Source: Halospeciosus flavus (GTDB lineage Archaea; Halobacteriota; Halobacteria; Halobacteriales; Halobacteriaceae). From it: DNA of 64,000 nt. The stretch spans positions 2,108,001 through 2,172,000 of the forward strand of contig NZ_CP122312.1 of the NCBI RefSeq assembly GCF_029814175.1. Reading direction: 5' to 3'. The notes beneath the pieces are model-generated. The model was not told the origin of the DNA, did not search any database, and saw only the letters and a program-made list of their open reading frames with translations. Shown piece after piece: positions 51,811-61,652 of this stretch (position 1 is its first letter; every line of letters starts with the position of its first letter). The position numbers and the translations under genes are program-made.

Positions 51811-53013
51811 ATACTCAGTATTCCGATCCCGAGTGACTGTCTCGTTCGGTTTCGTTCGTGTACCGACGCCGAGTTTCACCCCCGCATTCAGACTCGTGTC
51901 GATGCCCGTTTTCGTCCGGTCGCCGACCACAACGCCGAATTTACGGCGACCTGTATCCACACACTCACCTTTCACACGAACTCGAACATTTTGGTCGTCA
52001 TGGCGCAGGTTTGCCACAGTCGTCCCTGCACCGAAGTTAACGTCGGCGCCGAGTACCGAATCGCCGACGTAGGTGAGGTGCCCACACGAAGTATTCTCCA
52101 TCAGGGTCGAGTTCTTCACCTCGACGGCGTTCCCCACGCGGACGTCAGGGCCGATGACGGTCGCGCCACGGACGTACGCATTCGGGCCGACGTCGGCACC
52201 GGCCTGAATGACGACTGGTCCCTCAATGTATGCGCCGTCGCGTACACGGGCACCCTCTTCAACTACAACTGGGCCGTTGAGGGTTACGCACTCTTCGACC
52301 GTCCCACGGATGTCGTGGTCCAGGTCTGCGAGCAAGTGCTCGTTCGCCTCGAGAAGTTCCCACGGCCGGCCGACGTCGAGCCATGGTCCATCGTACTCGA
52401 CAGCTGTGACATCATTGCCGGCGTCGATGTAGCGCTGGAGTGATTCAGTAATTTCGTACTCACCCCGCTCGCTCAGCTCGGTTTCCTCGATATACTCGAA
52501 GGCTTCAGGCTCGAAGGCATAGAGACCGAGATTGGCGAGATTCGTGGGGGGATTCTCGGGTTTCTCGACGACCTTCGTAACGGTCGAGTCGTCGAGCGCG
52601 ACGACGCCATAGTTCTGTGGCTCATCAACGGGTTTGACCGCCATCGCACTCCCTTCGGTATGGGCGAGTTCCCTGACGAGGGCAGGAGAGATGATGACGT
52701 CGCCATTAAGGACCAAGAAGCGCTCGTCGACGTACTCGCGTGCTTGTTCGACGGCGTGGGCCGTCCCGAGTTGTTCGTCTTGAGTTACGTAGTCCACCGG
52801 GTGGTTAGCGTATTCGGTGCCAATACGTTCGCGGACTTGCTCGGCCTCATAGCCGACGACGAGAACATAGCGCTCAACCTCGTCGGCGCAGGCGTCGAGG
52901 ACATGTTCAAGGAGCGTTTGGCCCGCAACTGGAAGAAGAGGTTTTGGGCGTGTCTCGGTGAGTGGGCGCATTCGGGTTCCTTGGCCGGCAGCGATAACAA
53001 CCGCGATAGTCAT
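51799..53013 (-). CDS. glmU: Second GlmU-type nucleotidyltransferase/acetyltransferase
   Basis: A 404-aa protein starting MTIAVVIAAGQGTRMRPL; the 49-codon upstream extension lacks supporting features. N-terminal signature AAGQGTRMRPLTETRPKP, with QDEQLGTAHAV and FLVLNGDVI. The C-terminal beta-helix includes SCGHLTYVGDSVLGADVNFG and NLRHDD, the region that binds acetyl-CoA and substrate in bifunctional GlmU. That region is better conserved than in the paralogue at 49708, so this copy is the stronger candidate for a true bifunctional enzyme; the other may use a different sugar. Confidence 0.88.
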   Translation of the reverse strand: MTIAVVIAAGQGTRMRPLTETRPKPLLPVAGQTLLEHVLDACADEVERYVLVVGYEAEQVRERIGTEYANHPVDYVTQDEQLGTAHAVEQAREYVDERFLVLNGDVIISPALVRELAHTEGSAMAVKPVDEPQNYGVVALDDSTVTKVVEKPENPPTNLANLGLYAFEPEAFEYIEETELSERGEYEITESLQRYIDAGNDVTAVEYDGPWLDVGRPWELLEANEHLLADLDHDIRGTVEECVTLNGPVVVEEGARVRDGAYIEGPVVIQAGADVGPNAYVRGATVIGPDVRVGNAVEVKNSTLMENTSCGHLTYVGDSVLGADVNFGAGTTVANLRHDDQNVRVRVKGECVDTGRRKFGVVVGDRTKTGIDTSLNAGVKLGVGTRTKPNETVTRDRNTEYSDD

Positions 53014-53173
53014 GGCTAGTGGGTGGTACAGTGTCGACTTCGGTGTTTCCGTTTCATTGACCGCCTCCGCACGACTGACGTCGTGGGATCTCTCGTGTTC
53101 GGGGTTGAACAGTTCGACACCGACGGCGAGTTTCATCCAATCTCTCTTCCACCAAGCCATGGCTTCGAACCGA

Positions 53174-53742
53174 CTAGTTCCGCTTCTGCTGCGTGACGTC
53201 TGGATCCATCCCCGCGGCGTCGAGTGCGTCGACCCACGACCCGAACACGCGGTAGAAGGGCCGCACCGAATACTCGCCGTGCTCGGTCATGTCTTTCTGT
53301 GACGGCGACCGACCGAGATCCATCGCAAGCTCCTGGAGCGCCTCGACTAAGTCCTCGCGCTCTGCGCGGCCGTCAAGCAACTCGGCGGTCCCGGCCTGCC
53401 CGGCCGCCTCGCGGGCCTCTAACCAACTCCCGAAGCGCCGCGCGTACGTGGTTGCGGCGAACTTGCCGCGCTCGTCCATGTCCTTAATCCGGGGTTCGTG
53501 CCCGAGTTCCTCTTCGAGGCGCTGGAGTTCGGCGAGGAGTTCCCCGTCGCTCACTTCTTGGTGGTTCGGCTCGAAGCCGGCCAACTCCAGGGCCTCGTTC
53601 CAACTCCCGAAGCGGTTGTAGTACGGCGTCGAGGAGTGCGGTCCGGACTCGTTCATCCCGGTCGAGTCGGTGCGCGACCCAACTCCGCCCCAAATTCCCG
53701 GAGATCGTCGAGGAGCTCGGTCTCCGAGAGAGACTGACTCAT
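53174..53742 (-). pseudogene. HNH-repeat (homing-endonuclease-associated) protein, frameshifted
   Basis: Three units of about 55 residues share the pattern LGR-P...DM-E-G....YRVFGSW (PF18780-type helical repeats associated with HNH and homing endonucleases). Units two and three are intact, in one frame. Unit one starts at ATG 53742 (MSQSLSETELLDDLREFG) and runs to ELGRAPTRPG, where a one-base shift near 53653-53660 is needed to reach MNESGPHSSTPYYNRFGSW. A sequencing error, a true lesion or recoding cannot be told apart here. Probably DNA-binding. Confidence 0.7.
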
Positions 53743-53766
53743 TCCTCAATATAGACAGCCCACCGA

Positions 53767-54560
53767 CTAAAGCGGGCGGGCTTCGAGCAACCGTTCGACG
53801 AACGCGGTCGGGATCAACACCGACTGATCGCGCACCTCTACATCGTCACAGCCGATTGCCTCGAAGAAGTCGCCGAGTGCGCGGTGGTAACTTTCTGGCC
53901 GGTCGCGATGACTGACGACTCAGACGTTGGCCCACTCGGTCCCGCGGACCGCGACCATCTCGGGGGCGAACGTGAGCTGGTGGCGCCGCGACACGACGTC
54001 GAGGTAGTCGGGGAGGCCGGTTACGGGCCCGTCGCCGACGGGCACGCCGAACGCTGCCAGGACGCGCCCGAACAATTGACCGTCCTCGCCGGGTCGGTAC
54101 TCGGTGGCGCCGTGACCACCCTCGCCGTCGCGATAATGATGCCACCCGAGGTCGAGATTCTCGAAGAGCGTCTCTAGATCGTTCGGTGAGTTGGGCGTGA
54201 ACTGGACGCCAAACTGATTATTGAGCGAGCCACGAGAGATCGTCCGCGCCACCGCGCGATTGAACGCCCGGAAGATGTCACTTTCGCTGGTGAGTGGGAC
54301 CCACTCGCGCTCTTCGGCACGCTGGAGGCCGCTCACACAGTCGGGTCGGCTGCCGTCCTCCAACTCCGGATGCGCCCGACCGGCGCTTTGAGGCGGTTCA
54401 CGATCGCGTCGCGCCCGAGGTCGGTGCTCGCGTGCAGGTCGAGAAGCTCGTGGTACTGCTCGACGACAGCCCACGGGTCGGCGTAGGCACTGTAGGTCTC
54501 GACGAATACCTGAGGCGGGACGAGCGTCGCCGCTCCGTGGTCGTGATCGTGGTTATCCCT
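53767..54560 (-). pseudogene. Damaged conserved haloarchaeal protein, possibly homing-endonuclease-like
   Basis: Coding character starts at about 54545 (LVPPQVFVETYSAYADPWAV, DLGRDAIVNRLKAPVGRIRS). It shifts frame near 54335-54345 (AEEREWVPLTSESDIFRAFN, SRGSLNNQFGVQFTP), meets an in-frame TGA at about 53917 after GTEWANV, and continues in the same frame (SHRDRPESYHRALGDFFEAI) to TAG 53767-53769. An N-terminal helix-turn-helix-like part and a C-terminal LAGLIDADG-like alpha/beta part are suggested. I recall intact haloarchaeal relatives but not a proven function. Two independent lesions indicate decay. Confidence 0.6.
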
Positions 54561-54747
54561 TGGCCGAATCTGCTCCACAATCCGGATACGCGTCGGTGAT
54601 GGATAGCCCTTCGTCCCAGTATCGATTGTCGAGTGCGCCACACGCTTTAAGTAAACCGACGGTGAATGTCGAACCAACCCGGCGTCGCAAAAGGACGGAC
54701 GGCCGAGGGTCGCCACCTCGCCAGGGGTACGTCCCTCACACGAAGCT

Positions 54748-54764
54748 ATGGTTGACGGAACCAT
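54748..54764. promoter_or_regulatory. Palindrome upstream of the pilin gene
   Basis: ATGGTT-GACGG-AACCAT is a perfect 6-bp dyad 40 bp before the pilin ATG. A regulator-binding site or a 5' hairpin is possible. No canonical TATA box could be placed with confidence. Confidence 0.4.
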
Positions 54765-54803
54765 AAGCGTTCGTCCCAAGTCGACAGCCGTGGTCCAACA
54801 ACC

Positions 54804-55340
54804 ATGAAAATAGACATACCGGAACTCGACCTTTCGGACGACTCACGCGGTGTATCGCCAGTTATCGGTGTCATCTTGATGGTCGCCATTACGGTCATCC
54901 TCGCCGCAGTAATCGGGGCGTTTGTCCTCGACCTCGGTAGCAATCTCGGTAGCACCGGCCCGACAGCACAGCTAACCGTGAGCGACGCAAGCGCTGACTT
55001 CGCTACCGGGACTGCTGGTTCAGACTTCGCCTATATCGAACACAAGGGCGGTGATGCCATTGTCGCCAGCGAAGTTAAAGTCCTGATTAAGCAGGGCGGC
55101 GAAACACAAGTCACACTCAATCCTGCATCCGGTGGTGCTAGCTCGAACATGATCGTCGCTGGTTCCTCAAGTAGTACTTCCTCCGTCGGTGCGAGCTCCG
55201 AACTAACTGTCGGTAGTACCTGGTACATCTCTGCAGATGGGACCGGCACGTCTGCTGTCTCCGACGGCGAGTACACGATTCAGGTCGTCCACACACCGTC
55301 GCAGTCGATCCTGATCTCGTCGAAGGTCCAGATCAGCTAA
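54804..55340 (+). CDS. pilA: Type IV pilin (PilA-like)
   Basis: A 178-aa secreted protein. The class III signal is [20 protein letters not shown]: cleavage is expected before VSPVIG, leaving the hydrophobic stem for pilus assembly. The mature part is rich in Ser, Thr, Gly and Val, with no cysteine. Haloarchaeal type IV pilins of this kind mediate adhesion, and their conserved H-domain can be shared between pilins. No pilB/pilC genes lie in the window, so assembly machinery must be elsewhere. Confidence 0.9.
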   Translation: MKIDIPELDLSDDSRGVSPVIGVILMVAITVILAAVIGAFVLDLGSNLGSTGPTAQLTVSDASADFATGTAGSDFAYIEHKGGDAIVASEVKVLIKQGGETQVTLNPASGGASSNMIVAGSSSSTSSVGASSELTVGSTWYISADGTGTSAVSDGEYTIQVVHTPSQSILISSKVQIS

Positions 55341-55817
55341 AATAACCAGCTACTATATTCTTTGAGCACTCACAACTGAGTAGCAACATTCTTCCCCAGT
55401 CTACGGTAGAACACTAGGTTCGTAGAGGCGATCAGAGTTGCTATACTTTATTGACATTATCAGAGATGACATACAGCTCTTCGAGAGATGTAACCGGTTG
55501 ATTCAAGGTGACCTTCCACTGTTCCTCCACCTGTCCGTTCTTTAATCTTGCACACTTGTCTCTCGTACTGGTTGAGGATTAATTATTTCCTTGGATCCAT
55601 CTGAAATATATAGAAGGTGTTGTAGTCAGGAAGAGAGGACGTGTTCGCAGTAACCTTATAAGTAATCGCTGACTCGGAGTTGTACTAATTTGTCGCTACC
55701 AGTGAGCTGCTTCTCGATGAAACGTTTTGATGCCTCTCAGCGAGATCGATAACGCGTTGAGAAACTAGTGTTGCTTCAGGCGTGATCTGATAGCGTTAAG
55801 ATGCTGAACGACTTCTC
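55341..55817. other. Gene-free AT-rich spacer after the pilin gene
   Basis: About 480 bp with no convincing frame. AT content is high and there are scattered TATA-like blocks (for example near 55605-55615). It ends at the IS630 relic. No repeat or strong dyad was found. Confidence 0.45.
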
Positions 55818-56935
55818 ATGAGGAGAAAACTGTATTTCGTCGAACTGACCGATGAAGAGCGTGCAGAACTCGAAACGTTGGTTTCAGCTGGCAACCACAG
55901 TTCCCAAAAATCAGCCGAGCATGTATCTTATTGAAATCCGACGATGGCTGGAGCGATCCGAAAATTGCTGACACCCTGGACTGTAGCCGTGCCACCGCCC
56001 AGCGCACACGTGAACACTTTAGCCGACAGCGACTCAGAGCCATCGAACACAAGAAACCTAATCATATCTCCTCGGGCAAACTCGATGGCAACGCTGAAGC
56101 TCATTTGATTGCGTTGGCGTACAGCGAGCCACCTAAAGGGCGTGCTCGCTGGACACTTCACCTCCTCGCAGACTCCCTTGTCACTCCTGATGAGATCGAC
56201 GTCAAGTCGGTCTCACACGAGACCGTACGACAGACCTTAAAAACGAACTATAGCCTCACCACTCCACTCAGTGGGTGATTCCTCTGGCCAAAACGCCAAG
56301 TTCGTCTGCCGGATGGAAGATATTCTCGCGCTCTACCACAAACCGTACGATCCTGCTCGGCCAGCATCTGCTTCGACGAAACCAACAAGCAACTCCTCAG
56401 CCATGTCCACGAACCACTCCCGGTTTCGCTAGGAGCGGTCACTCGGACCGACCACACGTATCGAAGAGGCGGAACGCACAACCTCTTCATGATGAGTGAA
56501 CCACTGATTGGCTGGCGACACGTTGAGGTGACCAAGAAACGAATCAAGATCGAGTTTGTCGAGCAGATGCACCAACTCGTCGATGTGCATACGGGTGCGG
56601 AACGTATCCGGGTGTGCTCGACAACTTCAGCACCCACACCGAGTACGCTTCTACGAGTTTCTCTCGCCACAAGAGGCTCGTCGCCTGCTTGTAAAGCTAG
56701 ATCTTCACTTCGCGCCACCGCACGGGAGTTGGCTCAATATGGCAGAAATCAAACTCAGCATCCCCATGCCTCAGTGTCTTGATCAGCGGGTCCCAACGCA
56801 GCGACACTCCGTTCGAAGGTCACTGCATGGGAACAGAGTCGGAACGGGGTAGACTCATCCATCGACTGGTAGTTCACAATCGACGACGTCCGTATCAAAC
56901 TGCGCAGTCTCTACCCGGTCTCAACTGACGCTTGA
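55818..56935 (+). pseudogene. Decayed IS630-type transposase
   Basis: The transposase starts at ATG 55818 (MRRKLYFVELTDEERAELET) and reaches a stop after 39 codons. It resumes in another frame as SDDGWSDPKIADTLDCSRAT (helix-turn-helix) to YSLTTPLSG, then further frames give VCFDETNKQLLSH-type and LLVKLDLHFAPPHGSWLNMA (the DDE glutamate/asparagine region) and end near 56935. The domain order is that of IS630-family elements. At least three frameshifts. Confidence 0.75.
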
Positions 56936-57063
56936 AGCAACACCAGACGGCACCATGTCTAGTCAAATATTTCACTCTTTCACCCACTGAGTTCTAATAC
57001 CTACCTATCAGTTACAGCCCCTCAGAGACAACTTATTTCTCAAAAAGGAACAAATCCTATTAC

Positions 57064-57561
57064 GTGCAACTGGTGAGTCGTGGTGCAGTCATCGTTACTG
57101 TTTCAGTTATCGTCCTCGTAACCCTCGCAAGCGGCCCAGTCATAAGTAGCATTAACCTTACCACTAATCAATCGGATACAGCCTCATTCGACGATGGAAA
57201 CATTACTGTAACAGACGTCACTATCCCGAACGACAGCTACACTTTTCACCAAGGAAATTACGGCTCAGCGGCCTACTACCTTGAGACGCCAGACACCACA
57301 CTCACCCTTAAATCAGTCACTGGCTCACCACGACTTGTCTACAAACTCCGAATACCGGCGAAGAGCTATGTCGTCGCAAAGACGACCTTCATCCGGAACA
57401 ATGCAACTGGTCAGTTCTCTCTCACCGGTCCAAGTGACACGTTTAAGCCTTCGACAATTAATCAATCAGAGTACCGTGGAAAAGTCACTATTCTCGTTCG
57501 CTCTGGAATGGAGTCACGTGTTCTCGCGACAAAGAACGTGACTATTGAGGTATCCCGATGA
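57064..57561 (+). CDS. Secreted or membrane-anchored protein, first of a cluster
   Basis: A 165-aa protein starting at GTG. An N-terminal hydrophobic segment (AVIVTVSVIVLVTLASGPVI) acts as signal or anchor; the rest is an extracellular beta-rich domain with several N-x-S/T sites (INLTTNQS, NNATGQFS). No family was recognised. The stop overlaps the next start (ATGA), so it is translationally coupled to the large membrane protein. Confidence 0.65.
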   Translation: MQLVSRGAVIVTVSVIVLVTLASGPVISSINLTTNQSDTASFDDGNITVTDVTIPNDSYTFHQGNYGSAAYYLETPDTTLTLKSVTGSPRLVYKLRIPAKSYVVAKTTFIRNNATGQFSLTGPSDTFKPSTINQSEYRGKVTILVRSGMESRVLATKNVTIEVSR

Positions 57562-59471
57562 CCGCTCTTCGCGAACGACTCTCCAATTTGGGTACCTCAA
57601 TCACCCAAACAATCTTCGGCGATCGTATCGGCCTCGTAGTCTTCCTCGTTGGCCTTCTCTTCCTCACACTCACGTGGCGAGTTGGCTTTTTCATCAACGA
57701 CAACTACACTATCGCCAACACCTATATCGCCCTCAGTAATGGCCACCTTGACGTCCGAATACTGCAATACGGACCATCCACTGGAAACACACCTGGCATG
57801 CACCTCGTCGGAAATGACCTCTATGGGCGAAATTATGGCCAACTTATCACCGCACTTCCTTTCCTGTGGGCCATTCAGGGGCTTGCTGCAATCACGGACA
57901 TCCGGATTGCACTCACTGCATTATGGTGCCTTGGAGTACTCACTCTTTTCGTATTCATTGGTGACGAACTTGGCAGACCGACTGAGTTCCGTCTCCTAGG
58001 CTCATCCGTCGCACTCGGAGCCTTCCTCGGGAATACATGGGTCGCAAGCAATCTCGATCCACGCTGGTATCCAATGCTTGCCCTCCAAGCTGCAACGATG
58101 GCGGCGGCCGCACTCACGGGCGTCATCCTCTATCGACTCCTCACCGAGATACATGACCGACGGGTCGGCATCGGAGCGGGCATCGCGACAGCTATTGTTT
58201 CACCGGTCGCGTTCTGGGCAGCAATTCCGAAACGACACGCCCTTTCAGCACTCCTCGTCGTCATCACACTCTATGCCTTCTACCGAAGTCGCACACGAAG
58301 TGGCACGCCCGCAACTCGGTCGCACGCCGTCGCCTACGCTGCACCGGTCGCACTCGCCTGGACACATGCAGCAGAGGGGGCCATCCTGTTCGCCGCACTC
58401 CTCGCTGTCGACCTCACAACTGCACCGTTCGGGAAGTGGTCACGGCGTCGACTCGCGTCTGTGGGTAGCGTCTTCATTGTCGCACTCATACCGATGTTCC
58501 TCACGAATTACCTCATCGCAGGGAACCCATTGGAGCCACCGCGGATGCTCCCCGGCTACGACGGCACGCCAACCTTCGAGCAGCTCGTCGGCGAAGCAGA
58601 GGGTTCCACAGAGGGGGGGCAACACACCCAGAGTACGCAAGGAAATTCGGGAAGTCAAGCCAGTGAGGCAGACCTCCAAAGTATACCCACAACAATTCTT
58701 GCTCTCCTCATGACGGCTCTCAGCCGAGCGGACCTCGTACAGAATCAACTCGTCGAGGGGCTCACAGCCATCACTAACCCTGAACGGCTGTACCACGTCT
58801 TCATCCGGAGTGGCTGGCTCGGCCACACGTCCATTCGCAATAACTCCGAGGCGATCACCCTCACTGTGCTGGAGTCACTCCCGCTCGCCGGCACGCTCTT
58901 CGTCCTCCCGGTCGCTGCAGTCTCCCACTATCGAAGGAAACTGGAGTGGAGTAGACAGCTCTCACCGAAACGCGCAACCGATGTACTCGCCGCCGCGATT
59001 GCAGTCGCCTTCGCCCTCATCTACCTGCCTGTTCTCCCACTCTACGCACAGATCACTCCTCGCTATCTCCTCCCACTGTTCCCGCTCGCCCTCTACGGCG
59101 TTGCCCGCCTCCCAGCAGTACGCCGCGCCCTCCACGAACGCCTGCTTCTCTGGACCTATGCAGTGGGCGTCTTCATCGGTGGCCAACTCCTCATCGTGTG
59201 GGTCGCCCTCAATATCAACGGACTCGGGGAGGCAGTCCAGCTGCACGCAGTCCTCAATCTCGCACTCGCTGCACTCCTCGTCGCATGGATCGGCGCCGAA
59301 CGAGTACTCAATCAAGAGTTCCCCCGAACTGGCGCCTGCATCATCGCCCTCTGTGCAGCTGCAGGGACCCTTTTCGTCCTCTTCGCACGTATCGAGTATT
59401 TCGCAGTCGGCGAGGGGCCAGTCCTTCCGCTCGTTCGAGAGCTGGCCCAGCGTCTCGACCTCATCAGCTGA
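57558..59471 (+). CDS. Large polytopic membrane protein (possible GT-C-type)
   Basis: A 637-aa protein with about 12 membrane segments. The first extracellular loop (NDNYTIANTYIALSNGHLDV, ... LVGNDLYGRNYGQLI) and a long loop near residues 325-375 with Ser/Thr/Gln-rich sequence (TQSTQGNSGSQASEADL) are notable. The topology recalls GT-C glycosyltransferases of the PMT/ArnT type, but no firm motif is visible. ND near residue 48 could be the GT-C acidic site. Ends with a T5 tract. Confidence 0.55.
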   Translation: MTALRERLSNLGTSITQTIFGDRIGLVVFLVGLLFLTLTWRVGFFINDNYTIANTYIALSNGHLDVRILQYGPSTGNTPGMHLVGNDLYGRNYGQLITALPFLWAIQGLAAITDIRIALTALWCLGVLTLFVFIGDELGRPTEFRLLGSSVALGAFLGNTWVASNLDPRWYPMLALQAATMAAAALTGVILYRLLTEIHDRRVGIGAGIATAIVSPVAFWAAIPKRHALSALLVVITLYAFYRSRTRSGTPATRSHAVAYAAPVALAWTHAAEGAILFAALLAVDLTTAPFGKWSRRRLASVGSVFIVALIPMFLTNYLIAGNPLEPPRMLPGYDGTPTFEQLVGEAEGSTEGGQHTQSTQGNSGSQASEADLQSIPTTILALLMTALSRADLVQNQLVEGLTAITNPERLYHVFIRSGWLGHTSIRNNSEAITLTVLESLPLAGTLFVLPVAAVSHYRRKLEWSRQLSPKRATDVLAAAIAVAFALIYLPVLPLYAQITPRYLLPLFPLALYGVARLPAVRRALHERLLLWTYAVGVFIGGQLLIVWVALNINGLGEAVQLHAVLNLALAALLVAWIGAERVLNQEFPRTGACIIALCAAAGTLFVLFARIEYFAVGEGPVLPLVRELAQRLDLIS

Positions 59472-59474
59472 CTA

Positions 59475-59479
59475 TTTTT
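59475..59479 (+). terminator. T-tract terminator
   Basis: TTTTT begins four bases after the stop of the 637-aa membrane-protein gene, consistent with archaeal T-tract termination. A weak CTCAC/GTGAG dyad follows. Confidence 0.45.
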
Positions 59480-59968
59480 GTTCTCACCCATACATTTATG
59501 TGAGACTGTGACTGAGAAGAGAGTGCACGGGCGAGTGAGAGGTTGTCAAACCATCACACTGTTCAGGGTGCCGTGCGACACACACCACCCTGCAACTGTC
59601 ATCCACGCCCGTGCATTCCACGTTCCAATAGCTGTTGCTCAACTCTTGTAGCCGTGTGACAGTCGTCTCGAACAGCGACGCTGATTCGGTCGAGGCGATC
59701 AGCGAAACTCGCAACTTGAGTCGGTGCGGCAGTCATCTGTGACAGCGAAAGCAAGTGCTACCTGTTCTTGCAGATGAATCCGTTATCACCCGCTGCCGAA
59801 TAGGGGGATAGTCTTCTTGGCGAGCAGCGGGCGACATCAATTCCATCACCGCGGACGCAATGCCATCTCGACTGTCACAGCTCGCCCCCAGTCGACACTC
59901 TACTGTACCCAACTATAGCATCATCGACGGCCATTAATTTTATCGTTAAGAGGTAAAAATAGAAGATT
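59480..59968. other. Gene-free spacer
   Basis: Short frames here lack protein-like composition. No IS similarity was recognised. The last 40 bp are AT-rich (AATTTTATCG, GGTAAAAATAGAAG) and probably hold the promoter of the next gene. Confidence 0.4.
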
Positions 59969-61144
59969 GTGAAGTCAGAAACCAACGGGTGGAGTGTCCG
60001 AACAGTGGGAATCGCTACACTACTGTGCCTTCTCTTGGCAAGTAGTACAGTCGGTGCTGCAGCGCTCAGTTCGCCGGCGCACGTGACGGTCTCGCCAGTC
60101 AGTGTTTCAGATAATAACCCAGTGACTGGGCAAGCAATCACGGTCACGCCGACTATCAGCCATTCGCGCACGGGTAGCGGGAGTTTCGAGATAACGGAAG
60201 TGACGCTCGTCGACGCAGATGGGACAGTGCACAGTATATCTGATGAGCTCGGTACGCTCGGTGCTGGTGATGCCGTTACTGTCCCACTCCAGGCAACCTT
60301 CGAAACAGCAGGAGCAAAACAGCTGACGATCAATGTCCGCGGGAAGCAGTACGACGCTTCCGGAGATCTGGTTAAGTCCGTCCATATTGAACATCCAGTG
60401 TATGTGACCGTCTCGAAGCCAGCACAGCCAGCGAAAACGAAGCCACAGGTGCAGATTCAGACTGAGCCGGCAGTTGTCGGCGCCGAAACCTCGGTTGCAG
60501 TCACCGTCTCAAACGGCGCAAGTCATCCAATAACGAATCTCTCGGTCCAGTTGCTGAGCCCACGCCCAGGAATCAACAACCAGACAACGATCCAGCCAGC
60601 GCTCGGGGCTCACAATGAGACAACATTCGACTTGACGATTCAACCGCAGGTATCGGGCAAGCAGTCGCTCAAGGCGATCGTTCAGTATGGACAGTCAAAG
60701 TCGGTTGTCGCCACAACTACGATTACACCCTCACCGCTCGTCGATAAGACGACGGTCTACGCAACTGTTGTTGAGCAAAACGGATCCGCTCTCCTCCAGT
60801 ATCATGTGACGAACAATGGGAATGCACCGCTCACGGACGTCTTCGTGACAGGAGAGACTGGTGGCACGGACCTCCCAGCAGCTACAATCGAGTCTGTGAA
60901 GCCAGGGACATCTGAAACCGCAACTGTCCCACTCAACGGACATCCGTCCGGTAATGCAACCATCACTGCGACATACGAAATCGGGACCTCAACGGGTGAA
61001 ACCGCTCAGACCGTACAGTTCGATGATACCACAATTGAAACTTCGAACTCGGGGATAGTTCCCGGTGGGCTACTGCCCTTCCTCATCGGAGGCGTGTTCG
61101 TAGTTGGTTCGTGCCTCGGATACTTCGGTCGAAGACTGGAGTAG
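59969..61144 (+). CDS. Secreted CARDB-like protein with C-terminal anchor
   Basis: A 391-aa protein starting at GTG. A Sec signal (VGIATLLCLLLASSTVGAAA) precedes three repeated Ig-like modules of 90-100 residues (for example VSPVSVSDNNPVTGQAITVT; TEPAVVGAETSVAVTVSNGA; YHVTNNGNAPLTDVFVTGE), the CARDB/COG1361 pattern. A C-terminal membrane segment (GLLPFLIGGVFVVGSCLG) and a basic tail follow. Such proteins are surface-exposed and often linked to export or adhesion. It may work with the two membrane proteins upstream. Confidence 0.75.
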   Translation: MKSETNGWSVRTVGIATLLCLLLASSTVGAAALSSPAHVTVSPVSVSDNNPVTGQAITVTPTISHSRTGSGSFEITEVTLVDADGTVHSISDELGTLGAGDAVTVPLQATFETAGAKQLTINVRGKQYDASGDLVKSVHIEHPVYVTVSKPAQPAKTKPQVQIQTEPAVVGAETSVAVTVSNGASHPITNLSVQLLSPRPGINNQTTIQPALGAHNETTFDLTIQPQVSGKQSLKAIVQYGQSKSVVATTTITPSPLVDKTTVYATVVEQNGSALLQYHVTNNGNAPLTDVFVTGETGGTDLPAATIESVKPGTSETATVPLNGHPSGNATITATYEIGTSTGETAQTVQFDDTTIETSNSGIVPGGLLPFLIGGVFVVGSCLGYFGRRLE

Positions 61145-61271
61145 CAATACAGTGAAGGTCCGAAGCACTTTCCCTCAAGAAGTGAACGGAATGCGTGAGT
61201 AAAGCGGCGTCAGTGATTCTTTGAAAGGGAGTGTTGGTTTCCTCGTCATACGAGAAATCCGCCCTTGCCGC

Positions 61272-61565
61272 CTAGTCTGATGGAGAGGTCGTCCCGAGAG
61301 GTGGCGTAGTCGCCTCGACACACCACGTGATTCCATCTGAACTGCCTCCCCATCGAGTGATCGCAAATTGGTCTGTGTTCGCCTCTAGCGAAGCCATCGC
61401 TGCGCCGACCCGCTTCACTGATACGTCGAGTTCATCGGCAATATGTCGGCTCTTGACGTAGGTTGACCCGTCCTCAAGGCACATTTTCAGGTAGTCCGTA
61501 ATGTGCTTCTGTAGCATTTCAGGACTTCGAGCAGACATACTAGCTCTATTCATAGATTTGCGCAT
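61272..61565 (-). CDS. DUF7123-like winged-helix protein
   Basis: About 97 aa if started at ATG 61565; ATGs at 61553 and 61538 are alternatives. The longer frame from a GTG at 61673 begins inside the 108-bp repeat and is not supported. Residues matching YVKSRHIADELDVSVKRVGA and ITRWGGSSDGITWCVE are the core of the small haloarchaeal winged-helix family DUF7123, probably DNA-binding. It reads away from repeat copy B, whose sequence lies about 90 bp upstream of the start. Confidence 0.75.
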   Translation of the reverse strand: MRKSMNRASMSARSPEMLQKHITDYLKMCLEDGSTYVKSRHIADELDVSVKRVGAAMASLEANTDQFAITRWGGSSDGITWCVEATTPPLGTTSPSD

Positions 61566-61652
61566 CAATTTTGTGGGACAGTGTGCACAGTGACTGTGAG
61601 GAAACGCTCCCAGCCGCAACGAGCAACTAGCGGAGTAGGGACTATTCTGTAC

